From Methanobacteriota archaeon (GTDB taxonomy: Archaea > Thermoplasmatota > Poseidoniia > Poseidoniales > Thalassarchaeaceae), in assembly GCA_018654845.1 (NCBI GenBank), contig JABIKU010000032.1:1-64000 (forward strand): 64,000 bases of DNA. Reading direction: 5' to 3'. The notes under the pieces were generated by a model, which was not told the DNA's origin, searched no databases, and was given only the letters and a program-made list of their open reading frames with translations. This document shows positions 8,717-21,600 of the stretch, piece after piece; the stretch's first letter is position 1, and every line of letters starts with the position of its first letter. The position numbers and the translations under genes are program-made.

Positions 8717-10471
8717 TTATTCGCCCTTGTCGTATTCGTAATCGTCATCGATGAAATCTTCCTCCTCATCTTTTTGCTTGACGAAATTATTGAAGTAATA
8801 ATAACCGGCTCCGATCATTGTCAATGCAGTGGCGATAAGGATTGGAATTATCGACATACTTTCTTCTTCAATAGGTTGTATCCATGTAATTACACCAGTA
8901 GTTCTCAAACCTCCACCGAATGCATCGTCCTCGACTAGTTGAGTTGGTGTCAGTACTCGGCAGGTTAGGCTTGCATTGCCTTGGTTTGCATTTCTCCAAC
9001 CAAATGAAATTTCGAGAGATTCTCCAGCATCGATAACTGCATTTTGATATCCCCCAATATCTGCAGCTTCACCAGTTTCTGCAATGTCACAAGTGAAGAA
9101 AAAATTAGCCGGAGCCGTACCACGATTTGCTAGTCGAGCGAGAATTGGAACGGAGTGAACAGTCGAGCTTTCAGTAACTTCATCTGTCATAGCCAGTGAT
9201 TCCCATTGGATATTAGGAATATTAGAATCGATTACAATTTGTTTTTCCCAAGTTAGAGGAATCATTTGTGGCCCATAATTCCCAATATCATTTTCTAGTG
9301 TTTCTGGATTCCAAGCAGTTCTATACGATGTGATTATTATATTCGCATTTTCATTGGTAATACTACCATCAGCCCAACCAATTTCAATAACTCTTTCTTC
9401 CCCTCCTACAATGTACGAAACTCCATCGTCTCCACTCACATTGTTAAATTCCAAATCTCCACTCGGACTCTCTCCTAATACACTATAGAAAACGCCTATT
9501 GCATCGAACTGAATCGATTGACCCCTGATTCGCCTTTCCCATCGATCGATAATTTCAACACTCGTTTCGACATTATCTCCCCACTGTATTACCGATTCTG
9601 GAAATGCTCTGACATAGTGGTCATCGTGACTTCCTGAAAGTATCGAAAATCCTCTGATGTCAATTTCTGCTGTATTCGATTCTAAAAATATTGGAGCACT
9701 ATTTTCAATAACTGAATCATCGATTGTGATTGAGCCATCTGAATTTATTTTTCCACCTTGCATAGTAGATGAAATTAATTCGATATTTCCAGACGAATCA
9801 ATCGTAAACCCTGCCTCGCCCTCAATCATCATATTGTGATATTCTAATTCAATACCTAGCAGTTCATCGATTAAGGTGCCTGTAGACATCATAGTCTGAA
9901 TTTTTGATAGGGTAACTGGAGCGAATCCAAAGGCCGTTAATCCTACCCAAATATCCTCTGTTCCAGCAGGGAATGAGAGAGTATATTCCCCTCCATTCAT
10001 CTCGATTGGTTCACTGCCTTCGATATGTGCATGTGCTCCATCAAATGAAAGTCCATCAACTGGAAATAAAGTTGCATCGAATGATTCATTATAGCCTCCC
10101 CGTGGAATTAGAATTCGAGAGCGGTTTTCCTCATCCCAATATGTCGATGAAATTAGGGATGTTGGAGGGGAATTTGCATTTAGTATTGATGAATCGAGTC
10201 GTAGACTGCTTCCTTCAGCAATTTCGATACTCGATCCAGCCATCATGGTAATCTCCGCGTTATTAATCGTCAGACTACCTCCATCTACAATCGAGATTAA
10301 TCCAGTAATCGATTCGTCATTTTCCCAAATAGTATCCGAATCGATGGTTATCGTATCATTAGAGTCAGCAAATACAATTGATGAGGATAAGATTGCTATG
10401 ACCGATGTAATAATCAGAGTTGTTTGTATTACTGCCGCAGTACGAGACATAATTCTGTGGCGGCGAATCAT
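8717..10471 (-). CDS. Cell-surface protein with signal peptide, repetitive beta (solenoid-like) region and C-terminal TM with acidic tail
   Basis: N-terminal hydrophobic signal; repeated ITIDS/SLTINNAEITM units; C-terminal TM SIIPILIATALTMIGAGYYYF then KDEEEDFIDDDYEYDKGE. Confidence 0.65.
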   Translation of the reverse strand: MIRRHRIMSRTAAVIQTTLIITSVIAILSSSIVFADSNDTITIDSDTIWENDESITGLISIVDGGSLTINNAEITMMAGSSIEIAEGSSLRLDSSILNANSPPTSLISSTYWDEENRSRILIPRGGYNESFDATLFPVDGLSFDGAHAHIEGSEPIEMNGGEYTLSFPAGTEDIWVGLTAFGFAPVTLSKIQTMMSTGTLIDELLGIELEYHNMMIEGEAGFTIDSSGNIELISSTMQGGKINSDGSITIDDSVIENSAPIFLESNTAEIDIRGFSILSGSHDDHYVRAFPESVIQWGDNVETSVEIIDRWERRIRGQSIQFDAIGVFYSVLGESPSGDLEFNNVSGDDGVSYIVGGEERVIEIGWADGSITNENANIIITSYRTAWNPETLENDIGNYGPQMIPLTWEKQIVIDSNIPNIQWESLAMTDEVTESSTVHSVPILARLANRGTAPANFFFTCDIAETGEAADIGGYQNAVIDAGESLEISFGWRNANQGNASLTCRVLTPTQLVEDDAFGGGLRTTGVITWIQPIEEESMSIIPILIATALTMIGAGYYYFNNFVKQKDEEEDFIDDDYEYDKGE

Positions 10472-10544
10472 CTCAATTAAGAGTTCGATTCTTTGTGAAG
10501 GGTTGGCGAGGGTTCATGTCCCCAATCTACTCGCACGCATTTGT

Positions 10545-11195
10545 ATGTCTATAGCCGGACTCCCAATGGATATCGCTACTGTGTTATTGATTGCAGGGCC
10601 GGCATATTTGGCAAATACTGGTGCAATGCTATTCGGCAAGTGGTTGCCAGAAAAATATAATCTTCCTAAATTTGTTATTGATGGCGGTAAGGACTGGCGA
10701 GATGGCAATCGTATTCTAGGTGATGGTAAATCCTGGAATGGATTGTTTGGTGGAGCATTTTTATCAGGTCTATTGATGATGTTGACTCATTTTTTGTTTT
10801 TTGAACAGGGGTTTGAGTCTAAACCATTTGTTGACCCTCTCTTTTTTGCAAACGAATCACACTGGTTTTGGTTTGGTAATGAGTGGAGCGCCGCTTTTAC
10901 TATGGGATTCATCCTTGGTTTCGGGTGCTTAGTCGGAGATTCTCTCGGTTCTTTTGTGAAGCGTAGGAGGGGTTTGAGGCGTGAAGGAGAAATCAGTTCG
11001 AAAGCACCAATTTTGGATACATTGCCATTTGCAATTATGATTTTTGTATTTGCGTTTGCATTTTTCCCAGAACAAATAATAGTCGATGAGAACTTTAATA
11101 ATTCTATTATTGGATTGATTATTTTCACTCCGATTATTCATCGTTCGTTCAATATTTTTGGCCATAAAGTCGGACTAAAAGATGTGCCATATTGA
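10545..11195 (+). CDS. carS: CDP-archaeol synthase
   Basis: GPAYLANTGAMLFGKWLP, GDGKSWNGLFGGAFLSG and GCLVGDSLGSFVKRRRGLRREGE motifs. Upstream part of ORF 10245.. overlaps the divergent gene, so the start is placed at 10545 (or 10566). Confidence 0.85.
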   Translation: MSIAGLPMDIATVLLIAGPAYLANTGAMLFGKWLPEKYNLPKFVIDGGKDWRDGNRILGDGKSWNGLFGGAFLSGLLMMLTHFLFFEQGFESKPFVDPLFFANESHWFWFGNEWSAAFTMGFILGFGCLVGDSLGSFVKRRRGLRREGEISSKAPILDTLPFAIMIFVFAFAFFPEQIIVDENFNNSIIGLIIFTPIIHRSFNIFGHKVGLKDVPY

Positions 11196-11253
11196 ATTTG
11201 ATTTCTGAATTCGTAGCGGAATTAATTATTTCCCTCGTGTCCTGCCTTAAGCC

Positions 11254-12522
11254 ATGTCGGGCATGAATGTCTTGGTTGTCGGTGGCGGCGGACGTGAGCA
11301 TGCTTTGGTAATAGGCTTGAATGAAAGCCCATCTGTCGATGCCATACACATTGCTCCTGGAAATGCTGGAACCGCTGTACTGGGCTTGAATCATCAGGTA
11401 GAGGCAGGAGATGTGGATGGCCTAGTTTCTCTTTCTCAACATCTTGAAGTTGATCTCGTTATCGTTGGTCCGGAGGGGCCACTCGTAGATGGGTTGGCCG
11501 ACCGACTCCGAGAAGTGGGCATATCTTGTTTTGGTCCACATTCAGCTGGAGCTGAATTGGAGGGTTCGAAATTACATGCAAAGAAAATTATGCAAGAATT
11601 AAACATTCCAACTGCTGGAATTATTTTGATTGAAAATTCCGAGCGCATCAAAGAGGCGCTCGATACATTTTCACCACCTTGGGTTGTAAAAAGAGATGTA
11701 TTAGCTGGCGGCAAAGGGGTTGTTGTGACTGAATCTCGAAAAGAGGCTTATGAGGCACTATCCTATGGTCTAGAAAGCGATGGTTTTGTTCTTCTCGAAG
11801 AATTTTTATCAGGTGAAGAAGCCTCAGTTTTGGTGATAATGGATGAATCAGGTTATGTCTGTTTACCACCAAGTCAAGATCACAAACGGGTTGGTGATGG
11901 AGATTCTGGACCCAATACTGGTGGTATGGGTGCATATGCTCCAGCGCCAATCGCAACTGCTGCGGTGATGCAGAGAGCGATTGATGAGATTATTGAACCA
12001 ATGCATCATTATTTGCGCAATCAGAAAATACCCTACCGGGGTTGTCTCTATGTTGGGTTGATGATCGATGAAAATCGCGCTCCAAATGTAGTCGAATATA
12101 ACGTCCGATTTGGCGATCCAGAGACTCAGGTTACAGTGCCTTTGATTGCCAGCGATTTGGGTCAACTTCTGTTATCGGCAGCTGAAGGTCGGTTGTCAGA
12201 ATTTGATGTAGAGTTTCATAATTATTCGGCTGCGACGATTGTACTTGCCTCTGAGGGTTATCCAGCCTCATCAAAAACTGGCAGGGAAATTTTTTGCTAT
12301 GACACAATAATAGACGAAGGGCATATTCAGGCCTTTGTCCATCATGCGGGAACAGGAGTTTCTGAGGCGGGATCTGTTGTGTCAACGGGTGGCCGCGTGC
12401 TTGCAGCAACCGGAATTGCGCCTGATTTGAATTCAGCCGTCAACGCGGCTTATGAAATAATTGAAAGTATCAAATTAGATGGTTCGCATTACCGTTCTGA
12501 CATTGCTTTTCGGGCACTTTGA
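11254..12522 (+). CDS. purD: Phosphoribosylamine-glycine ligase
   Basis: MNVLVVGGGGREHALVIGL, IAPGNAGTA, GPEGPLVDGLAD, AGGKGVVV, EEFLSGEEASVLVIMD, GGMGAYAPAP. Confidence 0.96.
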   Translation: MSGMNVLVVGGGGREHALVIGLNESPSVDAIHIAPGNAGTAVLGLNHQVEAGDVDGLVSLSQHLEVDLVIVGPEGPLVDGLADRLREVGISCFGPHSAGAELEGSKLHAKKIMQELNIPTAGIILIENSERIKEALDTFSPPWVVKRDVLAGGKGVVVTESRKEAYEALSYGLESDGFVLLEEFLSGEEASVLVIMDESGYVCLPPSQDHKRVGDGDSGPNTGGMGAYAPAPIATAAVMQRAIDEIIEPMHHYLRNQKIPYRGCLYVGLMIDENRAPNVVEYNVRFGDPETQVTVPLIASDLGQLLLSAAEGRLSEFDVEFHNYSAATIVLASEGYPASSKTGREIFCYDTIIDEGHIQAFVHHAGTGVSEAGSVVSTGGRVLAATGIAPDLNSAVNAAYEIIESIKLDGSHYRSDIAFRAL

Positions 12523-12606
12523 GTCAAGGAAGAAGCATTGCTACGGCTAATGGTTTTATTTCCCTCGCCAGCAAGGCTATAACACGAATAATTTTCGCCG
12601 CGTTGC

Positions 12607-12622
12607 CGAGCCTATAGGCTCG
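12607..12622. promoter_or_regulatory. Stem-loop CGAGCC-TATA-GGCTCG upstream of STT3-like gene
   Basis: 16-nt perfect palindrome, 18 nt before ATG 12641. Confidence 0.45.
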
Positions 12623-12640
12623 ACCAAATGGTGATTGATA

Positions 12641-15600
12641 ATGAACGAAATGAAATATGCAAAGGATAGTGATTTTCCAATAGGAAATCTCCTTCCGGCT
12701 CCTGCTGTACTAGTGACTTTACTGGTACTATTCTTTGGAGCTGATTTCCTTGCAAATGGCAATATAGAAAATGACGGATATATGAACATCCTGATTCTGC
12801 CAATTGCTGCAGCATTTGCTGCGGCACTAGGCCGAATCGCTACTACTATTTCCCTCAGTAATTCATTCACCTCGAAACACCGAGCAGCAATTATTTCACT
12901 CGGATTTTTCGTCGCTTCAATAGTTGTGATTAATGCTGGACTAACATCTACGATTATCGGATTCACATTCGCATTGGTTGGTATATCCACATTTGCGCTT
13001 ATTTTGAACAATAGGAATGAAGAATCATCAATTCTTCTATCAATTGTTATCGGATTTCATCTCGCAGTTGCTTATTCGGCTCGACATGTATTCGATGACA
13101 GTAATTGGTCAGGCAGCGCAGCAGAGATGATTGATGCAGCTCGAGCTGCAAGTGGTTCGATGTTTTTTGCATTCTGGGCTGCGGCAATAGTTCTGGGTTT
13201 ATTCCTCACATTGGCAATGCGTGGTAGAATCGAAGAAGCCGGATCAGGTTCTTGGTTTTCTGATATTCCACAGGTTTTTGGAATTGAAAGTCTCTCATTT
13301 GTGGGTGCAATTTTTGTTACAAACTTGATTCCAGTGATTTGGCTTGGTCAAATCGATGATTTACAAGTTTTCACTAACCACCATTATCTTGGTTCTGTTT
13401 GGGCATTATTTACATCGGTAGTTATCGTTTTCCTCGCATTCTGTCATGCAGAACGCTGGCATGTATTGGGAACACTTGCCGGAGTAAACTGGACAATGTA
13501 CACCTTTGGACATCTACAAGAAATAGGTAATAGTTTTCCTGAATTGCTTTCAGGTAATAGTTTCACCAGCACAATCGCTTGGTTCTTCTTGGCTTTCTGG
13601 TTGAATGTTGGTGGGGTAATGATAGCATCTCGTGGTTACTTTGGTGATATTGCTCCTATGCGACAGAAATCAGATATTCGCCGCTGGTGGCAAGCTCACT
13701 CGTATGGTATTTTAGTCGGTTCAGCAGTACTTATTGGTCTAGCGGTTCGAACTGGCTGGAACATCCTTCCTGCTATGAATGCATCAGGAACTGGACTTTG
13801 GGATATGACTGGAGGCTCTGACCCTTGGTACATGAAGCGAGTTGTCGATTATATCATCGCAGAACGCAGTCACTACATCTTTGACGCCGATCGTGCTTAC
13901 CCAATGGGTGCCATCAATCCTCGGCCGCCACTTTTCTCGTGGTCGTTAGCACTTGGTGGAATCGGTCTTTCTTGGCTTACCGGAATTGCAGCAGAAGAGG
14001 TTGCATGGTGGAGCGTTGCCGCTATGCCAGCAATCTTTGGTGCATTAATCGTTTTACCAATAGCTGGATTAGCAAGTCGAGTTCATAGTAAGCAAGCAGG
14101 AATATTTGCTGCTTGGCTTATCGCTTTGATGCCAGGTCATATCAGTCATTCCACATTTGGTTTGGCGGATCACGACGCTTTCGCTCTGCTATTCCTCGCT
14201 TTGGCATTTTACTTCTGGGTTAAAGCAGTTGAACAAATTAAGAATGAAAGGATGTTCTCAAATCCTAGTTCAAATCCACTCTATCTTTTCGCTGGAATTA
14301 GAGAAATGTGGTCTCGCAGCCCTGCTGTGATGGCCAATGCTACTCTTTCTGGAATTTCATTTGCAACTGTTGCACTTGGTTGGAAAGGTTTTGTTTACGG
14401 ACCAGGGATTCTATTCCTTGCATTCGCTGGACAAATTTTCCTGAATATGATTCGTCGCCGTGACAGTCTACCATTGACTTCGGCAGCTCTACAAATGATG
14501 CTTACTACTTTCTTGATTCCATTTCCATTCTACATATGGCCTGGATTAAATCTTTTATTCGACCCAAGTGGATTCCAACCGATGTTCTATATCATTGGAT
14601 TTACCCTTGCTCTCGGTTGGGTTACATGTTCATTCCGAGACAAGCCTTGGCTTCTTGTTCTAGGTAGTGGAATATTCCTAATGGGTGGAATTTTAGGTTT
14701 ACTATATGTTCTACAATACGCAGAAATTTACAATGGTTGGGACATTCTCTTTACCGGTGGTTTCTACTTCTCTAAGAACAAGATTTTCGGAACAATTGGT
14801 GAGGCACAAGCACCAAGTCGTGGAGTTCTTTTCGCTTCGTATGGGCCTATTGTATTCCTAATATCAATCGGTGTTGCTTGTATCATGATTTGGAAAGGTG
14901 CAAGAAAGGAGAGGCAAGGAGATATGCTACTCGGGCTCTGGGTTTTCATCGCAGCATACATGGCTTTCTCAGCAGGCCGTTTCATCTTTAACGCTACACC
15001 TGCTATGGCTGTTGTAGGCGGAATTGGAATTTCGTCGATGTGGCAACGTGCTAATTTCGTCAACTTCGCTAAGGAATGGCGCCGGTCTGGTATTGGAACA
15101 CCTCGAACACGGTTCCGATCTATTTGGCCTGCTACCAAGAGAAATCCTGGCATACCAGCAATGTTGATGGTAATATTGATGATTTCCTCACAACACATGA
15201 CTTACGGAATAGACTCCGGTATCCCACGTGGTGAAGATTCAGCAACCGATGTAGACCAAACAATTCATGACATTGCACCAGATATCTTCAGACTTGAAGC
15301 CCTCGGCTTATCAATTCTAAACAGCAATAATTACGATCCAGACAGTGGAAAACTTTGGTACATGGGCACATTCGGTCCTGGTTTCAATTCCGGTTCTTGG
15401 AATATGGCTTATGACTGGTTAGCAGAACAAGATTCTGACGTTTCATTTTCTGAGCGACCCGCATTCGTTTCGTGGTGGGATTATGGTTTCCAAGCTTTAG
15501 CACAAGGTCAGCACCCAACAGTAGCTGATAACTTCCAGTCCGGTATTCCAAATAGTGGAGCAATGTTACTGGCTGCTGGACAAGACGATACGCTTTCGTT

Positions 15601-18600
15601 ATTCATCACAACTCTCGCTCAAGGTGACCGCCGATACAATGGTGGTCAAGGATTCACCGATGAATTCAACGACATTCTATTGTCACACATGAGCGATGCT
15701 CAAATAGAAGAATTCAACTCAATTATTAGTCTTGCAGTTGGTGACTCAGCAATTGTTGAGTCACGCGCACTAGCGATAATGGCTTCTGATGACAATGTTG
15801 AACTATTGTTTGGCGGTATACTTGCTGATGATGGTACATTAGAATTAGAAGACCAATGGAAGGTTCGCGTAGATGGTGAACAATATGGTAACCTATCAAC
15901 CGACCAGTCAGAGGCGATGTCTCTCTACAACGAGGCGCGTTCAAGTGTTGGAGAATTTGATTTAGAGGTTGAATACTACGAAATTGGTGGTTATTTATAC
16001 ACCCCTGATTTGATTATAGATTTTGACGATGTTTCAACGGGTCTTCATCGTACAAATGCAAGATTATCTCTTAGTCGAGCATTCCTCTTAGAGGCCTTCG
16101 ATAATGATCAACTCACCGATATGTATCATGATATGACAACAAGCATCGAGTATGATGTACAAGATTACGAAGGTAGCCTTGGAGAATTGATAACTCGAAA
16201 TAACGACATCCGATACTTTGCTGTCGATAACAGACTATACCCACTTGGAGGTAAGTATTACGAAGATTATTCCTATCATCGAGGACAGACTACTGGAATT
16301 TTCCATGCACCTACTACTCTTTCGGGGTTAGATACTGATACATACATCTCATCCCTTTATCTTACACAGAGAGGAGACGGACCGATAATTCCTCGAACAG
16401 TTGAAGAATTCAATTTAGAGTATCAGAATGATATCATCCGCAATCAATACAATGGTCAAAACGACGCAAGCGATATTATTCGTATGGTCGATATTGATTA
16501 TCAACACCAGCCGGAATTTTTCGAAACCATGGTTGCACGAATATACGTGGGATACGGTACCTCGACTCTCGGTTTGGCAGGGGATGCAGAACAACCAATG
16601 CCTCATTTCTATACGAGTGGTGCTCCTGGTTCATATCTAGAAAATGCCTACCCCCTTCCAGGTGCTATGATGAACGATCTAGTTCTTTCGAATTGGTACG
16701 ACGCAGAGCGTTGTGAAGTAGATGAAAACGGAACAATGCTTGACTCAACTTGTACGAACCCTACCATCGGTTCTGCAAATACTCAAGTCAAGATAATGAA
16801 ATACTATAGTGGTGCAACTCTAGAAGGGACTGTCGAATTAGATGGCTATGGAGTGGTTCCTAATGCTCGCATATTGATTGAGCGTGATGCATTTAGCGGC
16901 GATGAAATCGCTGTTGATGGAGAAGTCGTAGATCGAGATGACAGAACTTATTGGATTCCAATTGGAACTACTGATGCTGATGAAAACGGCAGATATAGTT
17001 TCCAAGCACCAGCAGGTAAGATTCGTGTCACGGCATTTTTCGGTGAATCTGATCTTGTATCTGCTCGAACTCAGATTATGACTTCAGATATTCAATCTAC
17101 TTTCGGCGATATATTCGAAGCTTCAACAACCGGAGTAAGATCAATTAATCCAGTTACTGGAATTCTTGGCAATGTTTCTGGTTCAACGTGGTTATCTGAG
17201 ACCATCGTTAATATTTCTGGTGAAGATGGGCACAGTAATGGAGACGCTCACATCGATGCTCCAATAATTGTCAACCCTGCTCACGCTACAGGCCGCCTAG
17301 TTTGGACTGGTTCAGAATTTTTCGATGGGGATTCAGTTACCAATGTCACGATCGAACTCACCCCTGCTTGGGATGAGATTGAACTTGAACCATATGTGTT
17401 ATCAACTTCAGTTGGGACTGTCGAGGGTGAAAACCTAAGATTTGAAGGTCTTGGAGAAGTAACATTTACTGGAGATGGTTCAGTAGTTTCTCAAAGTATT
17501 ATGACTGCAACTGATTTCACTGGTAATTTCACTCAAGTCATTTATCATAATCACAGTTTGACTGGTGACGGAGAATTCTCCGGGCGAGGTTTGCTCGATG
17601 GAACGGTTAACGATGATATCGAAATTACCGATTGTGATGAGAATGATACCATGCCAGAAGACTTTGGCCTTTGTATGACTTCATCTGGAGAATATTTGTT
17701 GGAAGGAACCGTAAATGCGACCGGCCGATTTACAGCAAATGGTTCATCTTCTTTCACACAAAAGTACACTCATGCAACGCTGATTGGAAGTGGTGTGTTC
17801 TCGACTAACACGACGATGGATCTAGAATCATACGGGACTCTAAATGGATCAGGAATCTTTACCGGTGAAGGAATATTTGGTGGAGAAATGGTCGAGCCAG
17901 GTACATTCCATATCGTCGATGCAATCCCTGGTAATTACGATGTGACTATTGTCTTTGATGATGATCGTCGAATTGAAATTAATGATGGATTTACGATTCC
18001 TCAAATGGCTGTAAATTATATCACTAAGATTGATATTAACGGTGGAGCTCTCTTTGGTTTACTAATCAATCCTGAAGGTGAAGCCGTTAATGGAACAGTT
18101 ATTCTCCGCGATATTGACACGGTTGCAGCAGATATTGTCGATAATTGTGAAGATACGGGACAAGCTCCTTGTTTGATTACACCTGATGAAGATGGCAAAT
18201 TTGAATTCGGACCTATTATTCCTGGTGAATATATAGCAGAAATCGATATTGATGGAGATGGATTCAGCGAATTATCTGAAAATTACTTCTTTGATGCGAA
18301 TGAGACATCCGAATTTGAATTCCCAATGCCGGTTCCTATGACCTCTGATGTCAACTTCGGTTTATTCCAGATAGTAGACGGTGTAGATGAAGAAATTGCT
18401 GACCTAAATGTTAGTTTCCACCTGAAAGATGGAAGTGGTAATCCTGTCGAAGCAATTTATGATTCAGACGCTGGTTCGTATTATGTAGAGTTAACAGAAG
18501 GTATTTGGATTCTAAATCACACACTTTCGAATGAAGACCAACTCTGGGAGCAGATTGAGATTGGTTCCGATGATTTTAGTGCAGATTATTATTTCCATAC

Positions 18601-21600
18601 TAGCCAATTGGTGACTGGAACGGTTTACTATAATGAAGATGCAAATCTAGATACACCTCTGAATGAATCCAAAACTCTCGATCATGTTCAAGTTGACTTC
18701 AATTGGGATGGATTTAGCACCTCGGTTCAAACCGATGGGGAGGGGCATTTCTCAGTAGTTCTCCCTCAAGGGTCTACAGTAGATGCAACAGTTCAACTCG
18801 GTGAAAATCTCAAATTAGTCGATGGAATTCATTTCACTGTCGAGGAGGGAATGGATGCAATTTCAATCGATGCTCGGCCAGGCTATGGTGTAGCGGGTGC
18901 GATTAACATTAATCGAATAGGTAATAGTTACAACGCAAATCTTGGTGGTTGGGAATCTGTAGTAGTTATTGCTACGAATTCTGATTATGATGTGACATGG
19001 CGAGCTGGAACTGATGAGAACGGACTATTCCAAATGGTTCTCCCCAAAGGGGAGTGGGAATTCACTCTCGAAGATAGTGAATGGTTGTCCCCTGATACCA
19101 ATATAACAAATGTTGATGGAATCAATAATACGGTGGAAATCTTGGTATATCCTGCAAATACAAATGTAGAAATTGATTTCTTCCTAGACAATTCCGAAGA
19201 TAATAATGCTTCAAACGGGACTGCTGTGACTTATGATTTCACAATCATTTCGATGATGAACGCAGGAATTGATTATCCAATTCAATCTAATGGGACCGAA
19301 TGGACTAGTGTCGGTCACGCACAGGTTCCAATTGAACCCGGAATATATCGAATAGAGGTTGATATTTCCGATGCGAACGAGGGTGACTTATTCGGAACTC
19401 GCATCATGAGCGGCGATGTTCTTATCGACATTGGTCTTGATGGCACCGTTGTTGAACGGGCTATTGGTTTTGATCCTGAGTGGCGCGTTAGTATTGCTTT
19501 CACAAACGAAAGCGGCGGCATCTTAGCTGAACAATTAGTTAGATTTACCAATACAGAAAGTAATTGGATCCTTTCAAGAATTACTGATGATAATGGCATA
19601 ATTAACGATTTCATTGGTGAGGGCGATTGGGTCGTCTCAACCGATGTGGAATCGGTGGGAATATCAGAAGGATTACGTGAGTTGATTTCGGTTTCTGTCG
19701 ATAACGCGGAATTGGATTTAGAAATGTCTACTAGCGAATTGGCACAAGTCTCTTTCACTCTCTATGAAGATAATTCAGCAAACCCTATTGGTGATGTGCG
19801 ATTAAATCTTGAATCTACAGATGGGTTAGGCTCTTTCAGTATCGAGAATACCAATTCTGAAGGAATGGTCACTATCGATCTAGTTCCAGGAAATTGGGAT
19901 GTGTCATTGGATTACATGGACTATGGCAAACAATGGTTGGTCGAATCCATGCCAATTTCAGTCGATGTTGGTGGAGATAATGATTACAATATTACTGCTC
20001 AATTATTTGTAGAACTCAGTGGTACAATCTTCTGGGATTTGAACGATAACAATGAGGCCAATGCGGTTGAAGGAATCGTCAATGTCACTTTGATGATTTT
20101 CGATAGTGAGGGGGTGTTAGAAGCAAATCTCACGACAGATAACAACGGCGATTGGAGTTATTATGTTCCTGCTGAGACGGCTTGGCAACTCAATACTTCA
20201 TACGAAGGATTCGAGGATGTCAGTCGTGCAGTTTCGGTTGGGAGCTCCTCTAACAGTATCGATATTGAATTAACAGCTGGTCAAGTTTTGACATCAGGAA
20301 TAATCTCGTATATCGATGAAACACAATTCTCTTCAATCTCCGATTCAATTGTTCTTGAGTTAATCCCAACAGAGGGATTGATTCGAGATAACATCACTCC
20401 AGAAAAGATTCTGGAAGATGGTGAGTGGAATGGGAATTGGTCAGCAATGGTAGAACCAGGCAATTGGATACTGCGTGCTAGTGTTGCCGATCAAAATTTA
20501 GTTGCTATGGGATTGATTGATGCAAGCGTAGTAGACGGTGGAACCCTAGATGTTTCATTATCCAATGGTGGAATTTTATCCATCGAGACACACTGGTTAG
20601 ATTATGATGGAAATTCATTTACTCTTGCTGATGTTGTAGATTCTGAATTAGTTCTTGATCTAGGTCTTGGCTTAGAATGGATTGGTGAAACCGATGAGGA
20701 CGGTGGAATGAGCATCCTACTACCAAATGGTCGAGTCGATCTTCGAAGTGAATTTGAGGTTCACCAGATGGACAGAAACATGTCCTACATTGGAGGCCAA
20801 GGAATTGATATTCATGCTGGTCAAGAAACTCCTAAGATTACATTAACACATGCACGAACTGCAGATCATTCAATTGATGTTACTACGTTGAATTTGACTA
20901 GCGGTGATGATTCATACATCGGTTCCGCTGGAGATGTCACGGTCGTTGTCGATGATGAGAACGGCTTTGTACCAGTAGAGTTTGTATTAGCTGTAGATTA
21001 TCTCGGCCACGAATCGTTCGACTCTTACTCAGTCGGTGCACTTGTGACTGGTTCTGATTCTACAGATTGGGTTGTCGAGTTCCACAATGGTTCAGGCGAT
21101 TGGAATATTTCTACTACTTTCGATATAGGATTAGATAATTCAGTTTCGTTCACTGATTTGCACGTCAGAGTGACTCCAGCAGAACAAAATGTATCTCATT
21201 CTTTCATAGAAGGCCACACGATATCTATTCAATTCTCAACCCAAGATGGCTTCTTCCAAGCTCATGATGTCTTGGTGAAAGTTCCACAGTTGCACGGTTT
21301 CGAACTTTCCGAGCCGATGGATGATGTGTATGGTATTTCTATTGGGGAGTCAAAGCAAATTGGTATTAAATTCACAAATTCTGGAAATGGTGATGAAAGA
21401 TACGAATTCGAATTTGATGATTCTGAACTCCCTGTGAGTTGGGAAAGAACTGGAGCAACTTCACACACGATTGGTGGATTTGTCAGCTCAACCCATACTA
21501 TCATCGTCACCGCTCCTGCAAATGCTACAGGTGAAGAGGATTTCACAATCTATGTCTCGGTAACCGATAAGGTAAATGGCACTTATGATACAATTGAAAT

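Noticed and set aside
12577-13011. 144-aa minus ORF over the STT3 start
   Set aside because: Antisense to the STT3 N-terminal membrane region; no recognisable motif.
14764-15198. 144-aa minus ORF inside the STT3 gene
   Set aside because: Antisense to a strongly supported CDS; composition looks like a reverse-strand shadow with no family motif.
19315-19758. 147-aa minus ORF inside the STT3 tail
   Set aside because: Ser/Thr-rich antisense shadow; plus frame is continuous and modular.
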